From NCBI GenBank assembly GCA_021802365.1, contig JAKAAJ010000006.1:1-29537 (forward strand): 29,537 nt of DNA, written 5' to 3'. A program made the position numbers and the translations under genes. The stretch comes from Thermoplasmata archaeon (GTDB lineage Archaea > Thermoplasmatota > Thermoplasmata > Thermoplasmatales > Thermoplasmataceae). Positions 22,858 to 29,278 of this stretch are shown here, piece after piece. The notes beneath the pieces were generated by a model. That model was not told the DNA's origin. It searched no databases and saw only the letters and a list, made by a program, of their open reading frames with translations. Each line of letters begins with the position of its first letter. Position 1 is the stretch's first letter.

Positions 22858-23694
22858 ATGAATATTTTCACTCTTGATTTTGGAAATGGCCAGGAGGTTT
22901 GCCTGGGAAAAGGGAAAACCATTTACCAGTTTGTTGACCGCGAAAAACGTCCTAAGGACGCCGTGGATCTGATAATGAATTACAGAAGTTATCTGGAACA
23001 GGATCTTGCAGAGATCCCACGAAAATACTCTTATTGCCCTCCGATAACTCCTCAGCAGATGTTCCTTCCTGCCAGGAACTTCAGGTCTCATTCTGAGGAG
23101 TCAGGAACCCAGCCTCCAGAGAACCCATACTTCTTCATGAAGACCCAGAACGCACTTGTTCCCCATCATGGAAATGCCATACTGCCTAGAGGCGTTACCA
23201 GGCTAGACTACGAAGGCGAAATAGGCATTATCATTGGAAAACGTGGAAAATACATCAAGCCGGAAGACGCTGGAGATTACATTTTCGGTTACACTGTGCT
23301 GGACGATATCAGCATCAGGGACTTTCAGACACAGAGCCAGAAAGGTTATGGAATGGACTGGGTTCTAGGGAAGAATGGGGATGGCTGCATGCCCATAGGT
23401 CCCCATATTGTTCCCAAAGAAGATGCTGGTGATTTTAAATTCACAATTGAAACTTTTGTTAATGATAAGATGAAGCAGCATGGTTCAACGGAAGATATGA
23501 TATTCTCTCCTGAGCAACTAATAGCGAGATTATCCCAGACAATTACACTCCGGGAAGGAGATCTCGTCAGTACAGGGACTCCTGCTGGAGTGGCCGAATA
23601 TTCATCAAAGGAGTACCTTAAGCCAGGAGACAATATTGAGATCAGCGTTAAAGGAATAGGCACTCTGAAGCATTCCATAGTTGCAGACCAGTAA
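22858..23694 (+). CDS. Second FAH-family hydrolase/hydratase (HpaG/MhpD-like)
   Basis: A 278-residue member of the fumarylacetoacetase fold family, of the size seen in acylpyruvases and 2-oxohept-3-ene-dioate hydratases/isomerases. It shows FLPARNFRSHSEES with H77 near the active site, FFMKTQNAL (92-100), TRLDYEGEIGIIIGK (113-127) giving the metal-binding Asp-x-Glu-x-Glu pattern, VLDDISIRDFQ near 147, and VSTGTPAGVAEYS near 237. It differs clearly from the operon copy at 18965, so it is a separate paralogue. Possible roles are hydrolysis of maleylacetoacetate or an acylpyruvate, or oxaloacetate decarboxylation. It follows the 114-residue protein by 13 bases and precedes the ATPase by 4. Confidence 0.92.
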   Translation: MNIFTLDFGNGQEVCLGKGKTIYQFVDREKRPKDAVDLIMNYRSYLEQDLAEIPRKYSYCPPITPQQMFLPARNFRSHSEESGTQPPENPYFFMKTQNALVPHHGNAILPRGVTRLDYEGEIGIIIGKRGKYIKPEDAGDYIFGYTVLDDISIRDFQTQSQKGYGMDWVLGKNGDGCMPIGPHIVPKEDAGDFKFTIETFVNDKMKQHGSTEDMIFSPEQLIARLSQTITLREGDLVSTGTPAGVAEYSSKEYLKPGDNIEISVKGIGTLKHSIVADQ

Positions 23695-23698
23695 TTAG

Positions 23699-25630
23699 AT
23701 GTACAGGCACACTCCGCACATCAGAAGCAACCCGGCCATATTCTTTACCCCTGGGAATAGGGAAATAGGCCTTACCAGAAGAGGAGAAAAAGTTTATGCT
23801 CCAGATACAGCACTGAATTCCCACATTCTCATTACCGGAGGCACTGGCATGGGAAAATCAAACATTATGAAACTGCTTGCAGCAGAGGCCTCAGAAAAGG
23901 ATGACTCCGCAATTCTTGTAATAGATCCGCATGGGGATACAGCGATGAGCCTGATGTCGGCCTTCCCCCGCAGGATTATGTTTCTTCCTCTTGGAAAGGG
24001 AAATATAGGGGGTTCTGAACTAAGTATCTCCATGAATCCCATGCATCAGATTGGCCTAGATCCACACGTAACAGCTGGACTGATAAAGGATGCATTCTCA
24101 GGGAATGAAATTCTTTCGCAGGGTACATGGGGGCCAAGGCTGGAGCTTGTCTTCTCATCTCTTCTCACTACGCTTCTGGAAACAGACAGCAATGCAAGCC
24201 TTGCTGACCTTGCAGATGTTCTGACTAACCAGAATAAACTCCGACTTATCCTGAGGAATACAGGCGATTCCGCTTTTGCGTCCTATATGAAGATGCAGAT
24301 GTCAGACTGGAAGGGTTGGTTGTCTTTTGTATCCAGTACACTTAACAAGATTCTTCCTGTAACCTCAAACCCGCTGACTTCATCCATAACTTCCGGAAGA
24401 GAAGATTCCTTCAGCCTGGAAGATGTTTTCAGGAACAGAATGATTGTTATCCCTGAGATCTGGAACAGCGTTCTTTCAGGTGATGCATCAACTGTTCTAA
24501 GTTCTCTTTTAATAGTAAAATTCTGGGGATTCCTGCTTTCCAGATATGGAAAGGAGGTGTTGAGGCTGAGAGTGTTCATAGACGAAGCTCAGTTAATACC
24601 GGAGAGCATAATAGGAAAGATAATGACTGAGGGCCGTAAATTCGGTTTTTCTCTTACGCTTGCAACACAGCAGCTCCCTGCGAAATCCGACATTTGGTCC
24701 AGATCTGTTCTCGGAAACACCGGAAGTGTATTTCTTTTTGGAACTTCGGATAGAGACGCTGCACTGATCTCAGGTTCATTCTTCAGTGGAGGTATGGAGA
24801 AGACGGTGAAAGATGCCGCTAAAGGGCTTGTAAGAGGTGAGTGCCTTGCCTGGTCTAAATATGGGGATTCTATTTCAGGGCCCCTCTTCATCAAAGCCCT
24901 GCCTTTTCCTGACAGCCCACTGGATCTTGAAACCTTCAGGTCTGAAGCTCTCGCAAAGTATGGCAGCCCTGGAAAGGAATTGATGGAGTCAGGAAATGTT
25001 GATCTGCATGAGGAGCTTATCGCGAAATTTTCCCTTTTCATGGAGAGGAAAGGAATTCACATGGATACGGGGGTTTCAGTTGGTGGCAAAATACCAGATG
25101 GAGTGTTTCAGACTGGCGGGAGCCAGATTTTACTTGAGGTGGAGGTTTCGGATCTTGCCAGTATAAGGAGAATCTGGGACAAGATTATTAATTATAAAGG
25201 ATGGAAGAAAATACTTCTCACCCCAGCAGGTTTTGGTGAACCCCTCCTTGAAAGGATCGTTGACCGGATCATGAATGTTTCCCCAATGGATAAGGACCTG
25301 ATTTCCCATTCATTGTCTTCTTTCCTTGATACAGCAGTTGCGGAATTTGATCAGAGATTCAGGCTCGTAATTCCTGGAGACAGGATGCTTCTGAATATTG
25401 ATAATATGCAGTCAGGATCCATTTTAACAGGCGTGCGAAGGCACAAATACGGCGCCTTAATGGAAAAAGCACTCCGTCTCATGGTGAAGTCGGGTAGAAA
25501 TCTGGCGGAAATCAGGGACATTTTTGATGGAAACCTTAACCCATCCTTGCAGGACATGCTTCCCAAGGATGTCTGCAAGAGCAGAGAGTTTATCACACTT
25601 AAGGAGGTTTATGAACTTTGCAGGAGATAG
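23699..25630 (+). CDS. TraG/HerA-type ATPase with C-terminal nuclease-like domain
   Basis: A 643-residue P-loop ATPase of the FtsK/HerA/TraG class that moves DNA or macromolecules. The Walker A is GGTGMGKS (47-54), followed by VIDPHGD (74-80); the Walker B is VFIDEAQ (292-298), followed by EGRKFGFSLTLATQQLP (311-327), as in conjugative and type IV secretion ATPases. No membrane helix is present, so it is a soluble type. From about 455 comes a second domain with PDG (466-468) and LLEVEVS (478-484), a D...ExE pattern like PD-(D/E)xK nucleases; the usual lysine is not at its normal place, though K500 is close. The C-terminal 100 residues look helical. It lies 4 bases after the FAH-family gene and overlaps the next gene by 13 bases. 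Confidence 0.85.
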   Translation: MYRHTPHIRSNPAIFFTPGNREIGLTRRGEKVYAPDTALNSHILITGGTGMGKSNIMKLLAAEASEKDDSAILVIDPHGDTAMSLMSAFPRRIMFLPLGKGNIGGSELSISMNPMHQIGLDPHVTAGLIKDAFSGNEILSQGTWGPRLELVFSSLLTTLLETDSNASLADLADVLTNQNKLRLILRNTGDSAFASYMKMQMSDWKGWLSFVSSTLNKILPVTSNPLTSSITSGREDSFSLEDVFRNRMIVIPEIWNSVLSGDASTVLSSLLIVKFWGFLLSRYGKEVLRLRVFIDEAQLIPESIIGKIMTEGRKFGFSLTLATQQLPAKSDIWSRSVLGNTGSVFLFGTSDRDAALISGSFFSGGMEKTVKDAAKGLVRGECLAWSKYGDSISGPLFIKALPFPDSPLDLETFRSEALAKYGSPGKELMESGNVDLHEELIAKFSLFMERKGIHMDTGVSVGGKIPDGVFQTGGSQILLEVEVSDLASIRRIWDKIINYKGWKKILLTPAGFGEPLLERIVDRIMNVSPMDKDLISHSLSSFLDTAVAEFDQRFRLVIPGDRMLLNIDNMQSGSILTGVRRHKYGALMEKALRLMVKSGRNLAEIRDIFDGNLNPSLQDMLPKDVCKSREFITLKEVYELCRR

Positions 25631-26541
25631 CTGATCTTAAAATCTCTGATCTGAATTCAGTAGACCTGAATTTTACCCCCTTCGTCCCTTCAGACCAGGA
25701 AAATTTCCATATCAGTTACAGGCCGGAAGGGAGCAAATGGGCTTCCATCCTGTTCATGGATATCTATAACGGACATAGACTGAGAATAAAGGAGTTCTTC
25801 ATGGACTGGTTCTGTCCGGGATATCCAAAAAGCCTTATGAAAAGCTTCGTGGACGCCTATTCAGGCCTTGAAGTAACGCAAATAAACAGTACAGTATATT
25901 TTTATGGAAAAAATTACAGAAACAGAGATTCTGTAACTTTCTATGCTTCAGGAACAACGGTTGAAATTGAGTCTGAAAGCTCATGCTCTTCAGAAGAACT
26001 TATGGAATATTCTGCAAGCCTCATTCCCGTAATGGGATTGAAACACAATAGGGCCGGAAGCGACTTCTTTCAGAGAAGTTTCTTCTGCAGACACCAAGCA
26101 GGTGACTGGTTCGAGGATATCAGAGTATCCAGACTTTCGTGGACAGCCTTAAGTGAGGAGATATGTCTTGGAAATGTTGTTTTGAAGGGATCTGGTATTG
26201 GGAGATTACTCCAGAACAGAAATGAACATTTAATCTGTGTTTACGAAGATACCAAGCACAACAGGGCAATCTGGATCGAATACCTGAGAGACGGATCCTC
26301 ACTGGAGCATGGGTCATACCAGTTGAGGGTTGGAAAATATCTCTACACAGATTTTAATCTTGACGGGCAGACGAAAAAATGGGCATTCAGGAAAAAGACA
26401 GGTCCATATACTTTTCATTTTCAGATTTTGAACGGCAGAGTTACAGCGATGTTTTCACCCGGATTTGTTCTGAGCCAGGATAATCTGGAGAATATGAGCA
26501 GCCTGGTGGAATCCAGTCTGGTTAATGTATTTGAAAAGTAA
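25618..26541 (+). CDS. Unknown protein coupled to the TraG/HerA-type ATPase
   Basis: I do not recognise this 307-residue protein. It is soluble and rich in aromatic residues, with many beta-strand-like stretches (for example KWASILFMDIYNGHRLRI, STVYFYGKNYRNRDSVTFYA, AIWIEYLRD, YTFHFQILNGRVTAMFS). No catalytic motif is evident. It starts at TTG inside the end of the ATPase gene: AAGGAGGT at 25601-25608 is a near-perfect Shine-Dalgarno site 9 nt before that TTG, and no ATG occurs in frame for about 47 codons. The 13-base overlap and strong site show tight coupling, so it probably works with the ATPase, perhaps as a specificity or recruitment subunit. Confidence 0.78.
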   Translation: MQEIADLKISDLNSVDLNFTPFVPSDQENFHISYRPEGSKWASILFMDIYNGHRLRIKEFFMDWFCPGYPKSLMKSFVDAYSGLEVTQINSTVYFYGKNYRNRDSVTFYASGTTVEIESESSCSSEELMEYSASLIPVMGLKHNRAGSDFFQRSFFCRHQAGDWFEDIRVSRLSWTALSEEICLGNVVLKGSGIGRLLQNRNEHLICVYEDTKHNRAIWIEYLRDGSSLEHGSYQLRVGKYLYTDFNLDGQTKKWAFRKKTGPYTFHFQILNGRVTAMFSPGFVLSQDNLENMSSLVESSLVNVFEK

Positions 26542-26648
26542 TAGAAAACATCTCTTGTGTGACATTGATTCTATCTTGCTATGGAAAGTCTGATGGTTAT
26601 CATGAAAAATGATTTTTATTACAATGCCATAATGGTAAGGTGTCACTG

Positions 26649-26897
26649 ATGTATAATTGCGGAAAGATTCAACAAATCACTATACTTTATGCCTCCACCA
26701 GACCGGGTACCTATGCAGCGGAGGAGAGAGATGTCCTTGGGCCAGATGTGTCAAAGGCTCTCTGCGAGGAAGCAAACCGTCAACAGATATCAATAGAGGA
26801 ACTTATCAAGCGGAGGACTTCACGCAAGGTAGAGTCTGTGGTTATCAATTTGCCTGTTGCTGAAATTAAACCACTTAAGAAAGCACATGAAGAGTGA
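26649..26897 (+). CDS. Small protein with possible ribbon-helix-helix-like core
   Basis: An 82-residue protein from the ATG at 26649. Residues about 33-60 (PDVSKALCEEANRQQISIEE onward) resemble the helix-turn-helix part of ribbon-helix-helix antitoxin or repressor proteins, in which a phrase like SISELIR is common, but the expected N-terminal strand is not clear, so this is tentative. An AAGGTG Shine-Dalgarno-like site at 26638-26643 supports the ATG; an in-frame GTG at 26640 would fit a leaderless start, with TTTTTATT at 26613-26620 about 23 nt upstream. It has its own transcript, closed by a T8 run at 26909. A 68-codon frame overlapping it at 26657 is a shadow. Confidence 0.55.
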   Translation: MYNCGKIQQITILYASTRPGTYAAEERDVLGPDVSKALCEEANRQQISIEELIKRRTSRKVESVVINLPVAEIKPLKKAHEE

Positions 26898-26908
26898 ATT
26901 ATTTCAAA

Positions 26909-26916
26909 TTTTTTTT
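26909..26916 (+). terminator. Poly-T terminator after the small RHH-like gene
   Basis: Eight consecutive T, 12 bases after the stop at 26897 and just before the TATA element of the SIS-domain gene. Typical of archaeal oligo-T termination; no hairpin is seen. Confidence 0.6.
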
Positions 26917-26920
26917 GCCA

Positions 26921-26930
26921 AAGTTTAAAT
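26921..26930 (+). promoter_or_regulatory. TATA element for the SIS-domain gene
   Basis: AAGTTTAAAT, centred about 26 nt before the ATG at 26952, fitting a leaderless message. Confidence 0.55.
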
Positions 26931-26951
26931 GAACTGCCTGATTAAGAAATT

Positions 26952-27992
26952 ATGACTGATGATCTCCCAGAGAGGAGAAATGGGCATCCGTATGTTATGT
27001 ATGATATGCTGAAATCTTCAAAAGCAGGCATTCTTAAGACAATAGACATAATGGAGAAGACAGATTTTGACTTTCTTAAGCCTCCTTACTGTTTTACCGG
27101 AAATGGAACCGCCTTCCATGCAGCAGCCCTGGGCTCACTGATTATTCCCGGCAATTCCCATGATTTTATAGTTATGCAATCATATGAACTGGAGAACTAT
27201 TCAGATTTCAACGGGACAGTTATTGGATTCTCCCATACTGGAAAAACAAAATCCACTGTGGACTCGGTTAAGAAAGCAGGAAAAACTTGCACAACAATAG
27301 GAATTAGCCATTACAATAATTCCCCACTGATTGAAGAATCCTCCATGGGGATTGTGATTGGTGATTCGCCTGATATGTCCCTCTGCAACACCAAGGCATT
27401 CTTTGACAACTATTTTGCAGCTCTGGAAATTTCAAAAAGGATATCAGACGTGAACATAAACTCCAGAGCCCTTGCAGATCAGCTTCATTCTGTTATAAAT
27501 GGAAAGGAAAACGAGGCAAAAGAGGCAGCAAAATTCATGGGCAACAGGCTCAGAAATATATTCGTCCTCGGCGCTGGGCCATCTTACTATGCAGCCAGAG
27601 AGACTGCCCAGAAATTGAAAGAGTCAACGCACATACACGCTGAAGGGATCGAGCTGGAGGAGTTCAACCACGGTTGCACTTCTGTCATAGATGAAAGATC
27701 AGCAGTAATAATGATCAATTCCGGCAGGGATGAGAGAAGAGCCTCGGAGATCGCCAGAGCCTGCCGTGAGGTTGGAACACGCACACTTTCAATAAACGCT
27801 GAAGGAGATTTCAGGGTCAATATCCCGGAACCGGAAAGGATGGACCTGTTCCCAGTTCTTGCCGTAGGATTCCTCTATACTCTGTGCTATTATATGGCAC
27901 TTGTAAATGATGTGAACCCAGATCTTTTGAGATTCGAAGATAAAAAGTACCTGGACTTTGACTCCATAGTTTTCCCTCCAGGTGCTCACTGA
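26952..27992 (+). CDS. Double-SIS sugar-phosphate isomerase/deaminase-like protein
   Basis: A 346-residue protein made of two SIS domains, as in the isomerase half of glucosamine-6-phosphate synthase (GlmS) but without the N-terminal glutaminase. The first SIS spans about 40-160 (YCFTGNGTAFHAAALGS near 46, GFSHTGKTKSTVDSV near 92). The second spans about 195-330, with FVLGAGPSYYAARETAQKL near 204, HAEGIELEEFNHG near 225 and VIMINSGRDERRASEIA near 248. AEGIELEEFNHG is the region that binds the sugar phosphate in GlmS-like proteins. Likely reactions are amino-sugar-phosphate deamination or isomerisation (NagB-II, AgaS or FrlB-like). Leaderless start. Its end overlaps the convergent CinA-like gene by 7 bases. 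Confidence 0.9.
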   Translation: MTDDLPERRNGHPYVMYDMLKSSKAGILKTIDIMEKTDFDFLKPPYCFTGNGTAFHAAALGSLIIPGNSHDFIVMQSYELENYSDFNGTVIGFSHTGKTKSTVDSVKKAGKTCTTIGISHYNNSPLIEESSMGIVIGDSPDMSLCNTKAFFDNYFAALEISKRISDVNINSRALADQLHSVINGKENEAKEAAKFMGNRLRNIFVLGAGPSYYAARETAQKLKESTHIHAEGIELEEFNHGCTSVIDERSAVIMINSGRDERRASEIARACREVGTRTLSINAEGDFRVNIPEPERMDLFPVLAVGFLYTLCYYMALVNDVNPDLLRFEDKKYLDFDSIVFPPGAH

Positions 27993-28750
27993 TCCTTTTT
28001 CCCAAAAGCCTTTCTGAAGAGTTCCAGCTCTTCTTTGACTATCCTGCGTGCTTCTGAATAATCTTCATTGTATGAAGATATCTCAAGCATGACACTATAA
28101 CCAGAGCCGGAGCCGGAAAGTGGGTGGCTTTTAATATAAAGGCGATCTTTTAATTTTTTCATTTCCTCTTTGATGAGGGGTGCCATTTCACCCTCCATAG
28201 TTCCGGGGAATTCAAGGGATTCTTCATAATAGTGGAGATCTGCGTTCTGAAATCTTTCCCTTACGGAGTTAAATATGGCTTCCATTTCATGAGGAACACC
28301 GGGAAGGCAAAGAATATGCCTTCCTCCATGTGTGATCAGGACACCAGGGGCTGATCCCACAGGGTTGAAAATTGGCTCTGCCCCATGAGGAAGTATTGCC
28401 ATCTTCATTCGCTCCTGAGTGAGCGGTATGTTCCTTGGCAACATGCGCTTCCGGAGCATTTCCATAGCATCGTCGTTTTTTTCAAGAGTGAGATTAAGAG
28501 CCCTTGAAATTGAGTCAAGAGTCATATCGTCATAGGTCGGCCCCAATCCCCCGGTTGTGATTATCAGGTCTGAATGTGAGAGTGCATCTTTAAGGGCCCA
28601 TGAAATCTCAGCTGGATCATCGGAAACCGTGTATCCCCGCCTGACATGATTGCCCATTAAAGTGGATTGCCTTGCAATAAAAGTGTAATTGGAATTTGAT
28701 GTGTGGCCCTTAAGGACCTCATTGCCTATTGAAATAATGGAAATTTCCAT
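27986..28750 (-). CDS. CinA/MoaB-like molybdopterin-binding domain protein
   Basis: A 254-residue protein with the MoCF_biosynth fold of CinA N-terminal domains (COG1058). It has ISIGNEVLKGHTSNSN (6-21), the ligand loop IITTGGLGPTYDDMT (about 63-77), NPVGSAPGVLI near 129, and LPGVPHEMEAIF near 149. Archaeal members lack the C-terminal NMN deamidase domain of bacterial CinA, and this one also ends after the first domain plus a short alpha/beta tail. The likely role is a nucleotide pyrophosphatase or cofactor-repair activity rather than deamidation. The ATG at 28750 lies 13 bases after the stop of the 59-residue gene, so the two form an operon read leftwards. Confidence 0.9.
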   Translation of the reverse strand: MEISIISIGNEVLKGHTSNSNYTFIARQSTLMGNHVRRGYTVSDDPAEISWALKDALSHSDLIITTGGLGPTYDDMTLDSISRALNLTLEKNDDAMEMLRKRMLPRNIPLTQERMKMAILPHGAEPIFNPVGSAPGVLITHGGRHILCLPGVPHEMEAIFNSVRERFQNADLHYYEESLEFPGTMEGEMAPLIKEEMKKLKDRLYIKSHPLSGSGSGYSVMLEISSYNEDYSEARRIVKEELELFRKAFGKKDQ

Positions 28751-28763
28751 GTGAGGTAATGAT

Positions 28764-28943
28764 CTAGCGGTTCATTTTTCTTGCGTGTATGTCTATCTTG
28801 TCCTTAAGCTTCTTGAGATCAAATGCATCAAGGGGTTCCTTCTTTTTCTGCACCCACTTTTTCAGTTTTTCCCTGTACTGTTCATCCTTGCAGAGATCAA
28901 GTGCGTTATTCTCAAATTTTTCAAGCTCCCTTAATTTAGCCAT
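28764..28943 (-). CDS. Small highly charged 59-residue protein
   Basis: An ATG frame of 59 residues ending in TAG, starting MAKLRELEKFENNALDLC and continuing with a Lys-rich middle (LKKWVQKKKEPLDAFDLKKL) and ending HARKMNR. It is almost entirely helical and basic, with one Cys and no membrane segment, which would suit a small RNA- or ribosome-associated protein; I do not recognise the family. GGGAGGT stands 6 nt before the ATG, one of the strongest Shine-Dalgarno sites in the window, and a TATA-like ATTAATATTTATAT stretch lies about 50-65 nt upstream, giving a leader of roughly 25-30 nt. It heads an operon with the CinA-like gene. The plus-strand 69-codon frame over the same bases is its shadow. 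Confidence 0.75.
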   Translation of the reverse strand: MAKLRELEKFENNALDLCKDEQYREKLKKWVQKKKEPLDAFDLKKLKDKIDIHARKMNR

Positions 28944-28991
28944 TTTAAAACCTCCCTATGATTCAGGAATGAAAACCTCAATCTTTAGGCA

Positions 28992-29005
28992 CATATAAAT
29001 ATTAA
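28992..29005 (-). promoter_or_regulatory. TATA element for the 59-residue protein/CinA-like operon
   Basis: ATTAATATTTATAT on the minus strand. A start about 26 nt downstream would give a 25-30 nt leader that contains the GGGAGGT site before the ATG at 28943. Confidence 0.5.
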
Positions 29006-29016
29006 TGCCGGTGCAT

Positions 29017-29115
29017 TCAAATATTCACGTTAAGAAACGCTATCAGCAGTATAACCACTATGTTAAGAGCCGCAATCAGAAGAGCGATCAAGAACTGTTT
29101 TGTCCTTAGTTCCAA
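29017..29115 (-). CDS. Possible 32-residue single-helix membrane peptide
   Basis: A TTG frame of 32 residues: a short charged start (MELRTKQ), one hydrophobic helix of about 23 residues (FLIALLIAALNIVVILLIAF), then LNVNI and TGA. The Arg/Lys at the N-terminus suggest the N-end stays inside. TAAATATAAATC on the minus strand (29138-29149) is centred about 28 nt before the TTG, so a leaderless start is possible. Small one-helix peptides can be subunits of respiratory or transporter complexes, but nothing here identifies a partner. The region could also be plain intergenic DNA. Confidence 0.4.
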   Translation of the reverse strand: MELRTKQFLIALLIAALNIVVILLIAFLNVNI

Positions 29116-29248
29116 CCTTTGTATATGGTAAATATCGATTTATATTTATCCTCACTAAACTGATACTCCAAAAGATAAGGAGCATAGGAATTGATTTTTC
29201 TTAGAGGTTAAATTTGTGGATTATTCCATCTTAGGTTGTCAGGTAACA

Positions 29249-29258
29249 ATTTATTATT
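29249..29258 (+). promoter_or_regulatory. TATA element for the gluconolactonase-family gene
   Basis: ATTTATTATT, centred about 25 nt before the ATG at 29279, so the message is probably leaderless. Confidence 0.55.
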
Positions 29259-29278
29259 GCATTTTCACCTGTCTCCCT

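Larger units (their letters stand above)
28944..29278. other. 335-base divergent intergenic region
   Basis: Between the 59-residue gene (-) and the gluconolactonase-family gene (+). It holds the promoter and leader of the former (28944-29005), the possible 32-residue peptide (29017-29115) with its TATA box, and the TATA element of the latter at 29249-29258. In the remaining stretch, about 29151-29248, I see no reading frame, hairpin or RNA gene. Confidence 0.5.

Noticed and set aside
24589..25041. A 150-codon minus-strand frame opposite the ATPase
   Set aside because: It covers the region just after the Walker B motif of a clear P-loop ATPase and has shadow composition.
26581..26649. A 22-codon ATG frame before the small RHH-like gene
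   Set aside because: It includes the likely TATA element and Shine-Dalgarno region of the next gene; no ribosome site of its own is visible.
26952..27992. Annotation of the SIS protein as a full glucosamine-6-phosphate synthase
   Set aside because: There is no N-terminal glutaminase domain or Cys nucleophile, so glutamine-dependent synthesis is not supported.
28789..28998. A 69-codon plus-strand frame
   Set aside because: Ser/Phe-rich shadow of the 59-residue minus-strand gene, which has a strong Shine-Dalgarno site.
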